Below, piece after piece: positions 51,486 through 60,036 of a stretch of 64,000 nucleotides of DNA. Each line of letters starts with the position of its first letter. Positions within the stretch are counted from its first letter, which is position 1. The notes under the pieces are model-generated. The model was given only the letters and a program-made list of their open reading frames with translations, was not told the origin of the DNA and made no database searches. Source of the stretch: Embleya sp040629175 (GTDB lineage Bacteria > Actinomycetota > Actinomycetes > Streptomycetales > Streptomycetaceae); the NCBI RefSeq assembly GCF_040629175.1, contig NZ_JBEXUX010000044.1, positions 1 through 64,000 on the forward strand, given 5' to 3'. The translations under genes and the position numbers were made by a program.

Positions 51486-52289
51486 GTGGCCGCACTCGAC
51501 TCACGTAGCAACGGCACGAGCGGTGGCGTCCAGTCCCTGGAACGCGCGTTCGACCTCCTCGAACTGCTCGCCGACGCGGGCGGAGTGCTGACGCTCAGCG
51601 AACTCGCCGCGCGTTCAGGATTGCCCATGCCCACCATCCACCGCCTGGTACGCACGCTCGTGTCGCTGGGATATCTGCGCCAGGACGCCTCTCGCCGCTA
51701 CACCCTGGGCCCGCGGCTGATCCGGTTGGGCGAGACCGCAGGTCGCCTGCTCGGCGGCTGGGCCCGGCCGTACCTGGCCGAACTGATGGAGGCCACCGGC
51801 GAGACCGCCAATCTCGCGGTGCTGGAGGCCGGCGAGGTGGTCTATGTCGGCCAGGTGCCCAGCAGGCATTCGATGCGGATGTTCACCGAGGTCGGCCGGC
51901 GCGTACAGCCGCACTGCACCGCGGTGGGCAAGATCCTGCTCGCCCAACTCCCGGAGGCGGACGCCGCCCGCGTGCTCGGCGGTCGACCACTGACCTCGCA
52001 CACCGAACACACCGTCACCGATCCGGCCGAGCTGCTCGCCCAGTTCCCGCGGATCAGGGCCCAGGGCTATGCGATCGACGACCAGGAACAGGAACTCGGC
52101 GTGCGCTGCGTCGCGGTCGTGGTGCCGGGAGCGCCCACCGCGACCGCGCTGTCCGTGTCCGGCCCCGAGGGCCGGATCCGGGCGATGGAGGAGCGCTGGA
52201 TGACCACCAGGATGCAGGAGATCGCGGTCCGGCTGGGCGCGCGCCTGGGCGGCACCGAACCGGCCCCGGAGTCGATGCCCACGAACTGA
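51486..52289 (+). CDS. allR: IclR family regulator, AllR-like
   Basis: A 267-residue regulator from the GTG at 51486 after GAAGGA. The N-terminal winged helix reads GGVQSLERAFDLLELLADAG and LTLSELAARSGLPMPTIHRL followed by VRTLVSLGYLRQD. The C-terminal IclR effector domain has ANLAVLEAGEVVYVGQVPS, HCTAVGKILLAQLP, YAIDDQEQELGVRCVAVVVP and TALSVSGPEGRI. Its place next to aceB among the allantoin genes is that of Streptomyces AllR, a repressor of allantoin use released by a pathway metabolite. It probably binds the palindromes listed here, including its own promoter. Confidence 0.85.
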   Translation: MAALDSRSNGTSGGVQSLERAFDLLELLADAGGVLTLSELAARSGLPMPTIHRLVRTLVSLGYLRQDASRRYTLGPRLIRLGETAGRLLGGWARPYLAELMEATGETANLAVLEAGEVVYVGQVPSRHSMRMFTEVGRRVQPHCTAVGKILLAQLPEADAARVLGGRPLTSHTEHTVTDPAELLAQFPRIRAQGYAIDDQEQELGVRCVAVVVPGAPTATALSVSGPEGRIRAMEERWMTTRMQEIAVRLGARLGGTEPAPESMPTN

Positions 52290-52407
52290 CACCCGCGCCC
52301 GGTCCGCGCCTTCGGATGAATCCACCACACCGCCCGCACCCGCGCCGACCGGCTCTCGTACGTTCCGCCCGTGGACCCTCGCCGGCCCGGCGGCTCTACT
52401 GGCGGGC

Positions 52408-53327
52408 ATGTCCCACCCCTTCGCGCCACCCGCTCCGCTGCTCGACCGGTTCGCTCGTGTGCACACCGACCTGCGCGTGTCCCTGACCGACCGGTGCAAT
52501 CTGCGCTGTACGTACTGCATGCCCGCCGAGGGCCTGCCCTGGTTGCCCGCCGACGACCTGCTCACCCGTGCGGAGACCACCCGCCTGGTCCGGATCGCGG
52601 TGGAGCACCTGGGCATCCGCACGGTGCGACTCACCGGCGGCGAACCGCTGTTGCGGCCGGATCTGCCCGCGCTGATCGCGGATCTGGCCGGCCTGCCCCG
52701 GGCTCCCGAACCGTCGCTGACCACCAACGGAGTCCGGCCGGCGGCCCTGGCCCCCGCACTGTGCACGCGGCGGGTCTGCGGCGGGTCAACGTCAGCCTGG
52801 ACACGCTGCGGCCCGAGCGGTTCGCCCGGCCCACCCGCCGGGACCGGATCGAGGACGTGTTCGCCGGGCTGCGCGCGGCACGCGCGGTCGGCCTCGCGCC
52901 GGTCAAGGTCAACACGGTGCCGGTACGCGGGCTCAACGACGACGAGATCGTGCCGATGGTCGAAGGGGCGATCGAGCACGGCTACCGGCTGCGCTTCATC
53001 GAACAGATGCCGCTGGATCCGCACGGCGCGTGGGATCGCGACCTGATGATCACCGCGGCCGAGGTACTGGACCGACTGGCCGCACGCTTCACCCTCTCCG
53101 CCGCGCCCCGGGACGACTCGTCGCCCGCCGAGGAGTGGCACCTGGCCGGCACCGACGCCGCGGTCGGCGTGATCGCGAGTGTGGCCCGGCCGTTCTGCGG
53201 TGCGTGCGACCGGGTCCGCCTCACCTCCGACGGACAGTTGCGCACCTGCCTGTTCGCCCGCGAGGAGTCCGACCTGCGCGGCCTGCTGCGCTCGGGCGCG
53301 GACGACGACGAGATCGCCTCGACCTGA
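52408..53327 (+). pseudogene. moaA: moaA, GTP 3',8-cyclase, frameshifted and C-terminally truncated
   Basis: The 5' frame encodes a MoaA start with the radical-SAM site TDRCNLRCTYCMPAEGLPWL, then RTVRLTGGEPLLRPDLPALI and LTTNGVRPAALAPAL. At 52762-52763 an extra TG (or one missing base) shifts the frame. The next frame carries on exactly with HAAGLRRVNVSLDTLRPERF, LRFIEQMPLDPHGAWDRD and RPFCGACDRVRLTSDGQLRT, the second cluster site. The chain then ends at DDDEIAST, losing the last 30-40 residues with the Gly-Gly tail essential in MoaA. Directly after the stop lies a moaE fragment, so one deletion has removed the end of moaA and the start of moaE. Sequencing error could explain the frameshift but not the junction. 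Confidence 0.75.
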
Positions 53328-53331
53328 CCGA

Positions 53332-53508
53332 GTGGGCGACCTGCTCGTCGGCGACACCGCGATCGTCGTGGCGGTCGCCACCGCACATCGCGCGGCGGCC
53401 TTCACGGCCTGCCACGAACCGGTCGACCGGATCAAGCACGAGGTGCCGATCTGGAAGCGGCAGACCTACCTCGACGGCGCCCGGGGCCGGGTCAACTGCG
53501 AGCACTGA
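53332..53508 (+). pseudogene. moaE: moaE, molybdopterin synthase large subunit, C-terminal remnant
   Basis: From 53332 the translation VGDLLVGDTAIVVAVATAHR, AAAFTACHEPVDRIKHEVPI and WKRQTYLDGARG is the C-terminal third of MoaE, including the KHEVPIWK motif that contributes to the active site. The N-terminal two thirds are missing. It ends 17 bases inside the 3' end of the convergent TetR gene. Together with moaA it shows a decayed molybdenum cofactor operon; functional copies must lie elsewhere if the xanthine dehydrogenase is active. Confidence 0.75.
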
Positions 53509-54715
53509 GCGCCGGCGGCCCGACCGGATCCAGCCCGAGCACCGCACCGGCCACCGCGGCAAGCGTCGCGGCCACCCCCGCGGTGTCCCGCAGATGGCGG
53601 GTGCGCGCCACGTCGTTGATCGCGGTCAGCGCGGCGTACACCCGGATCCGGGCGGGCGCCGTCGCGTACTCCGGGCGCACCGCGCACAACAGGTGCACCC
53701 ACTCCATCAGGTAGTCGGACTGCGCCTGCCGGGCCCGATGCCGAGCCGGCGTCGGCAGGTGCGAGACCTCCGTGAGCAACAACGTGACCAGGTCGCTGTG
53801 TTCGGCCGCGAATCGGATGTAGGCCGCCAGCAGGACGCGCAGCGCCGTCTCGGGATCCGCGGCGCCGGCGAGCGCGCGCGTCATGTCCATCGCCAACCAC
53901 TCGATGCCCCGGGTCACCGCCGCCGAGAGCAGGTCCCCCTTGCTCTCGAAGTGGTTGTACACACTCGGGCCCGCGATTCCGGCCGCCGCGCCGATGTCCT
54001 CGATGGCCACGCCCGCGTACCCCTGCTCGGCGAACATCCGTACGGCCGCGGTCAGCAACGCCTCGCGGCGCGAGCGCAGCACCAGCCCGGCCGGCGGACG
54101 GGCCATCGGCACCAGTTCGGCGGGCGGCGCGGCCACCGCCGCCCGGCCCAACTCCACCAGCAGCCGCAGATATTCCGGACGCGGGAGTTCGATGTGATGG
54201 AAGGACGGGCTGAGCAGCACGCCCAGGCCGCACCACGCGAGCAACTCGGCCTGTTCGGGCGACAACTCCGGCCGGGCGGTCCGGATCAGCCCGGCGACCA
54301 CGGCGGTCACCGCGCGGATCTCGCGCCGGACCTCGGCCCGCTCCGCCGCCGGCAACAACCGGCCCTCGCGCTGCCACAACACGCCGACCTCGCGATGGTC
54401 GAGGGTGACCGCGACCACCGCACGCAGCACGGTGTCCGGATCCTCGACCGCGCTGCGCGCCAGTGCGTCGCGCACCGGCGCGACCCCGTCGAGCACGACC
54501 TGCATGAGCAGGTGCTGCTTGCTCCGGAAGTGCCGGTACAGCGCCGACGGTCCCATGCCCACCGCCTCGGCGATGTCGCTCATACCCACGTCCGCGTACC
54601 CGCGGCGGTGGAACAGTTCGGCTGCCGCGGCCAGGATCAGCGCGCGCCGATTGCGTGGTCGGGTCCCCCGGGCCGGTGGCACGTGTCCACCGACCTTGCG
54701 CACCGCAGCCGCCAT
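53492..54715 (-). CDS. Two-domain TetR regulator (two HTH domains in one chain)
   Basis: A 407-residue protein, about twice the usual TetR length. A first TetR HTH lies at about 22-70 (RALILAAAAELFHRRGYADV, GMGPSALYRHFRSKQHLL), with its ligand domain to about 200. A second complete HTH lies at about 216-263 (ALLTAAVRMFAEQGYAGVAI, AGIAGPSVYNHFESKGDLL) with another ligand domain to the C-terminus. The linker is short and Pro rich. TetR proteins normally dimerise; this one is a covalent tandem that could fold as a pseudo-dimer. It is divergent from an SDR gene 108 bases away, a likely target. Confidence 0.88.
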   Translation of the reverse strand: MAAAVRKVGGHVPPARGTRPRNRRALILAAAAELFHRRGYADVGMSDIAEAVGMGPSALYRHFRSKQHLLMQVVLDGVAPVRDALARSAVEDPDTVLRAVVAVTLDHREVGVLWQREGRLLPAAERAEVRREIRAVTAVVAGLIRTARPELSPEQAELLAWCGLGVLLSPSFHHIELPRPEYLRLLVELGRAAVAAPPAELVPMARPPAGLVLRSRREALLTAAVRMFAEQGYAGVAIEDIGAAAGIAGPSVYNHFESKGDLLSAAVTRGIEWLAMDMTRALAGAADPETALRVLLAAYIRFAAEHSDLVTLLLTEVSHLPTPARHRARQAQSDYLMEWVHLLCAVRPEYATAPARIRVYAALTAINDVARTRHLRDTAGVAATLAAVAGAVLGLDPVGPPALSARS

Positions 54716-54823
54716 CGCGTACTTCCTTCCGGGATCCGCCCCGGCGCCATTGTTTCAGCCGGCCGCGCCCGCCGCCGACGCGCGAATCGGGCCCTCGGGC
54801 GTTCGGTTACTACCCTGGGCGAC

Positions 54824-55603
54824 ATGACGACCTCACTGATCACCGGTGCCACCTCGGGCCTCGGCGCCGCGTTCGCCCGACGACTCGCCCACGAGGGGCA
54901 CGCCCTCGTCCTGGTCGCGCGCGACCGGGAACGCCTGGCCGAATCCGCCCGCGACCTGAGCGAGGAGCACGGGGTGCCGGTGGAGGTGCTGGCCGCGGAC
55001 CTGGCCACGGACGAGGGAATCGCGGCGGTCGAGGCCCGGCTCGCCGATCGCGTCGCACCGGTGGACGTGTTGGTCAACAACGCCGGCTTCGGCAACAAGG
55101 GCGGTTTCCTGGACGCGTCCACGGCCGACGAGGTGCGCATGCTCAAGGTGCACTGCGAGGCGGTGCTGCGGCTGACCACCGCCGCGAGTGCCGCGATGCG
55201 CGAGCGTGGTCGCGGCTGGGTGATCAACGTGGCCTCCGTCGCGGCCTTCCTGCCGCGCGGCACCTACGGCGCGAGCAAGGCGTGGGTGGTCAGCTTCACC
55301 GAGGGCGCGGCCCGCGAACTCGCGGGCAGTGGTGTGCGGTTGATGGCGCTGTGTCCGGGCTTCGTGCGCACCGAGTTCCACCTGCGGGCCGGGATGGGCA
55401 CCTCCAACATCCCCAACTGGATGTGGTTGGACGCCGATCGGGTGGTCGCCGCCGCGATCCGCGACCTCGCGGTGGGCCGCACGGTCAGCGTGCCGGACCT
55501 GCGCTACAAGGCGGTGGTCGGGTTGGCCAAACTCACCCCCCGCGGCCTGTTCGGCAGCGTGTCCACCAGGACCGGTCGGCTCTACGGACCGACCCGCCCG
55601 TAG
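54824..55603 (+). CDS. SDR family oxidoreductase (YqjQ/DltE-like)
   Basis: A 259-residue classical SDR. SLITGATSGLGAAFARRLAH is the NADP loop, VDVLVNNAGFGNKGGFLDAS the NNAG motif, and WVINVASVAAFLPRGTYGAS followed by KAWVVSF gives Ser, Tyr and Lys. ALCPGFVRTEFHLRAGM is typical of the group acting on lipids or large ketones. No clear Shine-Dalgarno precedes the ATG. Divergent from the two-domain TetR gene, which probably controls it. A strong terminator follows. Confidence 0.88.
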   Translation: MTTSLITGATSGLGAAFARRLAHEGHALVLVARDRERLAESARDLSEEHGVPVEVLAADLATDEGIAAVEARLADRVAPVDVLVNNAGFGNKGGFLDASTADEVRMLKVHCEAVLRLTTAASAAMRERGRGWVINVASVAAFLPRGTYGASKAWVVSFTEGAARELAGSGVRLMALCPGFVRTEFHLRAGMGTSNIPNWMWLDADRVVAAAIRDLAVGRTVSVPDLRYKAVVGLAKLTPRGLFGSVSTRTGRLYGPTRP

Positions 55604-55634
55604 CGCACAGCCGGCCACCGGCCCAAACACGCCA

Positions 55635-55667
55635 CAGGCCCCGCCGACGCGAAGTCGGCGGGGCCTG
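55635..55667 (+). terminator. Terminator after SDR gene
   Basis: CAGGCCCCGCCGAC and GTCGGCGGGGCCTG form a perfect 14-base-pair stem around GCGAA, 32 bases after the SDR stop. The core stem is shared with the rpf terminator at 19482-19516. Confidence 0.8.
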
Positions 55668-55784
55668 CGGGCGCGTACCGGGCGGGGCGGTGGGGACTTC
55701 ACGCCCCTCCCCCGGGCATCCGCGAGGTTCGGGGGGATCGTCCGGGGCCGGTGCCCGGGGGCGCCGGCCGCGGACGCCGGGCCG

Positions 55785-55958
55785 TCAGCGCTTCGGGCGA
55801 CCCTTGGGCCGGTCGCTCTTGCCGCGCCTGGCCGCCTTGTGGGATTCGAGGGTGTCCGTCGCCTCCGCTGCCGGTGCCGGTGCGGAGTCGGCACGCTCGG
55901 CTTCGACGAACAGCGAATTCTTGTTCTGCAGGTGAGGTTTCGACTTCTGCTTGGCCAT
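55785..55958 (-). CDS. Small basic hypothetical protein
   Basis: A 57-residue protein from the ATG at 55958 after a good GGAGG. It begins MAKQKSKPHLQNKNSLFVEA, has an acidic/Ala-rich middle and ends in a basic cluster (KAARRGKSDRPKGRPKR). No family recognised; the basic ends suggest nucleic acid contact, which is a guess. It is convergent with the SDR gene and divergent from the phosphodiesterase gene. Confidence 0.55.
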   Translation of the reverse strand: MAKQKSKPHLQNKNSLFVEAERADSAPAPAAEATDTLESHKAARRGKSDRPKGRPKR

Positions 55959-56097
55959 GGCCGTTTTCCTCCTACGGAGAACCGATGGTCGGTCGTCATC
56001 CACTCTCACATCGATCGTCACGCGGTGCATGTCGAGAGCTACCGAACGTGTTGATCGAATGCGAATGGCAGCCCGAAATTGCTTCTACGATGCCTGG

Positions 56098-57135
56098 ATG
56101 CTCCTTGACCCACCCGGGCGCGCTCCCCGGCCCCGGACGCGATTCCACCGCAGCAAACGAGGGATCGTCGGCTCCCTGACCGGCCTGGGCCTCGCATTCG
56201 GTTGCGTGCAATGCCTGGTGCCCGCCTACCTGCACGACGGTGCGAAATCGTCCTTGGCCGGTGCCACTCTCACGCCCTCCAAGCCGCCGCCGGCCGCCGC
56301 CGCGCATCCGCCCGCGGGGATTCCGGACACCCCTCGGGGCGGCGCCGCGATCGAGGGCCGCAGCTACATCCGCGTACCCGGCGCCCGGCCGATGGTGTTC
56401 GGACATCGGGGTGCGCCGACCCTGGCCCCGGAGAACACGCTGCCCTCGGACGAGGCGGCCCGGCGCTCGGGCGCGGACTGGATCGAGAACGACGTGCAGC
56501 CCAGCGTCGACGGCGTCCCGCACATCATGCACGACGCCACCGTGAATCGAACCACCAACGGCAAGGGCCGCCTGCGCGAACTGACGGCTGCTCACCTGGC
56601 CACGCTGGACGCCGGCAAGTGGTTCAAGCCGTCCTTCGCCGGCACCCATGTACTGACCCTGCGCGAGCAACTCGCCGACCTGCGCACGCACGGCGGCCGG
56701 CTGCTCCTGGAGATCAAGACCCCGCACACCCGGGAGGAGATCTCCCGGATCGTCCAGGAGGTACGGACCGCCGGCATGTCCGGCCGGGTGTTCGTGCAGA
56801 GTTTCGACGTGGATTCGCTGCGGATCACCCGTGACGTCGCCCCCGAGTTGCCGCTCGGACTGCTCCGGGATCGGCTGGACCCCGATCCGGTGGCGCTGGC
56901 CAAGGAGTTGCGCCTCGCCTCGTACAACCCGTCCTACCAGGCCCTGCGGCAACGCCCGCAACTGGTGCAGCAGTTGCACGCCGCCGGCATCGCGGTACTG
57001 GCCTGGACGCCGGACGACCCCAAGGAGTGGGCGGCGCTCGACGAGGCGGGGGTGGACGGCATCATCACGAACCGGACCGCCGACCTGGTCTCGTGGCTCA
57101 CCACGCACCACGCGAAGGGCACCGGCAAACCCTGA
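56098..57135 (+). CDS. Glycerophosphodiester phosphodiesterase, membrane-anchored or secreted
   Basis: A 345-residue protein. A hydrophobic segment near residues 25-45 (GIVGSLTGLGLAFGCVQCLV) is an anchor or signal, followed by a Pro/Ala linker. The GDPD domain has VFGHRGAPTLAPENTLPSDE, DWIENDVQPSVDGVPHIMHD, LLLEIKTPHTREEI and VDGIITNRTADL, including the catalytic His pair and Glu/Asp metal ligands. It hydrolyses glycerophosphodiesters to glycerol 3-phosphate and an alcohol outside the membrane. The ATG at 56098 has a -10-like TACGAT six bases upstream and no ribosome site, suggesting leaderless expression; upstream in-frame ATGs at 56059/56065 are alternatives. Confidence 0.85.
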   Translation: MLLDPPGRAPRPRTRFHRSKRGIVGSLTGLGLAFGCVQCLVPAYLHDGAKSSLAGATLTPSKPPPAAAAHPPAGIPDTPRGGAAIEGRSYIRVPGARPMVFGHRGAPTLAPENTLPSDEAARRSGADWIENDVQPSVDGVPHIMHDATVNRTTNGKGRLRELTAAHLATLDAGKWFKPSFAGTHVLTLREQLADLRTHGGRLLLEIKTPHTREEISRIVQEVRTAGMSGRVFVQSFDVDSLRITRDVAPELPLGLLRDRLDPDPVALAKELRLASYNPSYQALRQRPQLVQQLHAAGIAVLAWTPDDPKEWAALDEAGVDGIITNRTADLVSWLTTHHAKGTGKP

Positions 57136-57150
57136 ATCGACGCACCACGA

Positions 57151-57197
57151 GGCCCGCGGCCGATTCCGGGTAACCCTCCCGGAACCGGCCGCGGGCC
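57151..57197 (+). terminator. Rho-independent terminator after GDPD gene
   Basis: GGCCCGCGGCCGATTCCGGG and CCCGGAACCGGCCGCGGGCC pair almost fully around a seven-base loop and are followed by TTCTTCT, 15 bases after the stop. Confidence 0.85.
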
Positions 57198-57296
57198 TTC
57201 TTCTCGGAGGTTCGGCCCGGCCGGCCGGGCCGACTGTCCACGGACCGGCGTCGGCAAACCCTTTACCTCGTGAGGGCAATGTGACATTTTACAGAT

Positions 57297-58442
57297 GTGA
57301 GCGAACTCCGTCCCAGTGATGTCGTCGTCATCGGCGCGGGCGTCGTCGGCGCCGCGTGCGCCCACTACGCCGCCCGTGCCGGCCTGTCCGTCACCGTGCT
57401 CGATCGTGGTCCGGTCGCGGGCGGGACCACCGGTGCCGGCGAGGGAAACCTGCTGGTCTCCGACAAGGAGCCCGGACCCGAGCTGGCCCTGGCCCTGCTC
57501 TCGCTCCGCCTGTGGGCCGAACTCGCCGAGGACGGGCCCGATTTCGAGTACCAGCGCAAGGGCGGCCTGATCGTCGCCCGGACCGGGGCCGAGGCGGGCG
57601 CGATGGCCGCCACCGCCGCCACGCAGCGCCCCTGCGGGGTCACCGCGCACGCCGTGGACGCCGCGGACCTGGCCTCCTACGAACCGCACCTGGCCCCGGG
57701 GCTGGCCGGCGGGACGCACTATCCGCAGGACGCGCAGGTGCAGCCCGCGCTGGCCGCCGCCGCGCTGCTGAGCTCGGGGGTGCGGTTGCACACCGGGGTC
57801 AGCGTCACCGGCTTCCGGCTCGGGCGGGACGGGCGGGTGCTCGGCGTACGCACCTCGCACGGCGAACTCGCCACCGGCGCGGTGGTCAACGCGGCGGGCA
57901 CCTGGTCCGGTGCGGTGGCCGCGCTCGCCGGGGCGTCGCTGCCGATCCTCCCCCGCCGCGGCTTCGTACTGGTCACCGAGCCGCTGCCGGCGATGGTGCG
58001 ACACAAGGTGTATGCCGCGAGCTACGCGGGCGACGTCGCCGGCGACGACGCGGACCTGGCCTCGTCGGCCGTGGTCGAGGGCACCCCGTCCGGCACCATC
58101 CTGATCGGCGCGAGCCGCGAACGGGTCGGTTTCGACCGTTCGTTCCCGGTCCCGGTGCTGCGCCGGCTGGCGGCGCAGGCGATCGAGCTGTTCCCGTTCC
58201 TGGCCGGCGTCTCGGTGTTGCGCGCCTATCGGGGGTTCCGGCCGTACTCCCCGGACCACCTGCCGGTGATCGGCCCGGATCCGCGCGTGCCCGGCCTGTG
58301 GCACGCGTGCGGTCACGAGGGCGCCGGCGTCGGACTGGCGCCCGCCACCGGGCACCTCGTCGCCCGGGGACTGACCGGCAAGGACCCCGAGTTCGACTCC
58401 ACCCCATTCGCCCCGACCCGCTTCGCGGAGGTGTCCTCGTGA
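57297..58442 (+). CDS. FAD-dependent oxidoreductase (DAO family), hydroxyproline dehydrogenase subunit
   Basis: A 381-residue protein. VVVIGAGVVGAACAHYAARA is the FAD loop, LDRGPVAGGTTGAGEGNLLV the DAO motif, and YRGFRPYSPDHLPVIGPDPR and HACGHEGAGVGLAPATGHL the C-terminal FAD contacts. With the next two genes it forms a three-part D-hydroxyproline dehydrogenase-type complex expected to oxidise cis-4-hydroxy-D-proline to the pyrroline. A GTG at 57297 follows ATTTTACAGAT without a ribosome site, so translation may be leaderless. First gene of a five-gene, fully overlapping operon. Confidence 0.85.
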   Translation: MSELRPSDVVVIGAGVVGAACAHYAARAGLSVTVLDRGPVAGGTTGAGEGNLLVSDKEPGPELALALLSLRLWAELAEDGPDFEYQRKGGLIVARTGAEAGAMAATAATQRPCGVTAHAVDAADLASYEPHLAPGLAGGTHYPQDAQVQPALAAAALLSSGVRLHTGVSVTGFRLGRDGRVLGVRTSHGELATGAVVNAAGTWSGAVAALAGASLPILPRRGFVLVTEPLPAMVRHKVYAASYAGDVAGDDADLASSAVVEGTPSGTILIGASRERVGFDRSFPVPVLRRLAAQAIELFPFLAGVSVLRAYRGFRPYSPDHLPVIGPDPRVPGLWHACGHEGAGVGLAPATGHLVARGLTGKDPEFDSTPFAPTRFAEVSS

Positions 58443-58726
58443 CCGGCGCATCCGAACCCACCCCGGTCCACCCGCCCGGCGCGGACCACTTCCGGATCGG
58501 CGTGGACGGTCGGCCCGTCCCGGTGGAGGCCGGGCAGACCGTCGGCGCCGCGATGCTCGCCGCCGGGATCCGGTCCTGGCGCACCACCCGGTTCGCCGGC
58601 AAGCCGCGGGGGTTGTTCTGCGGCATCGGGGTGTGCTTCGACTGTCTGGTCACGGTGAACGGCACCCCCTCCCTGCGGGCCTGCCTGGTCACCGCCCGCC
58701 CCGACGACGAGGTGAGCACCACATGA
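58439..58726 (+). CDS. (2Fe-2S)-binding small subunit of the oxidase complex
   Basis: A 95-residue protein. FRIGVDGRPVPVEAGQTVGA opens a ferredoxin fold and GLFCGIGVCFDCLVTVNGTP with RACLV gives four Cys (pattern CGIGVCFDC then C). Small subunits of this kind accompany opine, sarcosine and D-hydroxyproline dehydrogenases and transfer electrons between flavin subunits. The GTG overlaps the preceding stop (GTGA) and the stop overlaps the next start (ATGA). Confidence 0.88.
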   Translation: MTGASEPTPVHPPGADHFRIGVDGRPVPVEAGQTVGAAMLAAGIRSWRTTRFAGKPRGLFCGIGVCFDCLVTVNGTPSLRACLVTARPDDEVSTT

Positions 58727-60036
58727 CCCACGACCTGGTCGTCGTCGGCGCCGGCCCCGCCGGCCTCACCGCCGCCGTCACCGCCGCCCGCTTCGGCCTG
58801 CGGGTCGCCGTCCTGGACGCCGGCTCCCGCGCGGGCGGCCAGTACCACCGGCACCGCGCCGGTCGGCCGCCCGCCTGGCCGCCGCTCGCCCGCCTGCATA
58901 CCGTCGAACACCTCGCCGAACACCGCGTCTGGGCGGTCGAACGCACGGCCGACGGCTTCGCCGTGCACGCCGTGGCCGGCGAGCGGGACGGCGGCCCGGT
59001 GACCGTGACCGGCCGCAACCTGCTGCTGGCCACCGGCGCCTACGACCGGCAACTGCCCTTCCCCGGCTGGGATCTGCCCGGAGTGCTCACCGCCGGCGGT
59101 GCCCAGGCCCTGATCAAGGGCAACGGCGTGGCGCCGGGCCGACGCGCGGTGGTGGCCGGCACCGGTCCGTTCCTGCTGCCGGTCGCGGTGGCGCTGGCCG
59201 ACGCGGGCGTCAAGGTGAGCGCCGTGCTGGAGGCGTCCCGACCCACGCCGCGGGCCGCCGCGCTCGCGCCGCACAGCCCCGCGCGCGTGGTCGAGGCGGG
59301 CCGCTACGCGCTCGCCCTGGCCCGTCGGCGCATCCCGTACCGAACCGGCCGGGCCGTGATCGCCGCGCACGGCGACGACACCGGCCTGACCTCGGTCACC
59401 GTGGCCCGTCTGGACGCCGACTGGCGACCTCGTCCCGGGACGTCCACCGAAGTGGCCTGCGACACCCTCGCGGTCGGCTTCGGATTCACCCCGCAACTCG
59501 AACTGGCGGGCCAACTCGGGTGCGCGACCACCCCGGACGGCTTCGTCGCGGTCGACGCCCGACAGGCGACCGATCTTCCCGGGCTGTCCGCCGCCGGCGA
59601 GAGCACCGGCATCGGCGGAGTGCATCTGGCGGAGGTCGAGGGCGAGTTGGCCGGGTACGCGATCGCCGGCCGGACGCCGCCGCGCGCGCTGTTGCGCCGC
59701 CGGGCCGCGCTCACCCGGTTCGCCGCCGGGTTGCGCGCGCTCTACCCGGTCCGCCCCGGGTGGTCGTCCTGGTCGCACGCCGACACCCTGATCTGCCGCT
59801 GCGAGGAGGTGCCGCGCGATCGCATCGAGGAGGCGGCCCGGCTCGGCGCCGACGACGTGCGCTCGATCAAGCTGCTCACCCGCGCCGGCATGGGCTGGTG
59901 CCAGGGCCGGATGTGCGCCGAGGCCACCGCGTGCGTGTTGTCCGACGTGCTGGACAGACCGATCGCCGCGCCGGCACCCACTCGTCCGATCGGTGTGCCC
60001 ATCCGTCTCGGAGACCTAGCCCAAGGAGCCTCATGA
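58723..60036 (+). CDS. FAD/NAD(P)-dependent oxidoreductase subunit with BFD-type cluster domain
   Basis: A 437-residue protein. LVVVGAGPAGLTAAVTAARF and LDAGSRAGGQYHRHRAG bind FAD, VVAGTGPFLLPVAVALADAG is the second dinucleotide site, and SAAGESTGIGGVHLAEVEGE the third FAD contact. The C-terminus holds LICRCEEVPRDRIEEA and GMGWCQGRMC, a BFD-like [2Fe-2S] domain. It is the large alpha-type subunit of the hydroxyproline/opine dehydrogenase complex. Starts overlap on both sides (ATGA). Confidence 0.88.
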   Translation: MTHDLVVVGAGPAGLTAAVTAARFGLRVAVLDAGSRAGGQYHRHRAGRPPAWPPLARLHTVEHLAEHRVWAVERTADGFAVHAVAGERDGGPVTVTGRNLLLATGAYDRQLPFPGWDLPGVLTAGGAQALIKGNGVAPGRRAVVAGTGPFLLPVAVALADAGVKVSAVLEASRPTPRAAALAPHSPARVVEAGRYALALARRRIPYRTGRAVIAAHGDDTGLTSVTVARLDADWRPRPGTSTEVACDTLAVGFGFTPQLELAGQLGCATTPDGFVAVDARQATDLPGLSAAGESTGIGGVHLAEVEGELAGYAIAGRTPPRALLRRRAALTRFAAGLRALYPVRPGWSSWSHADTLICRCEEVPRDRIEEAARLGADDVRSIKLLTRAGMGWCQGRMCAEATACVLSDVLDRPIAAPAPTRPIGVPIRLGDLAQGAS

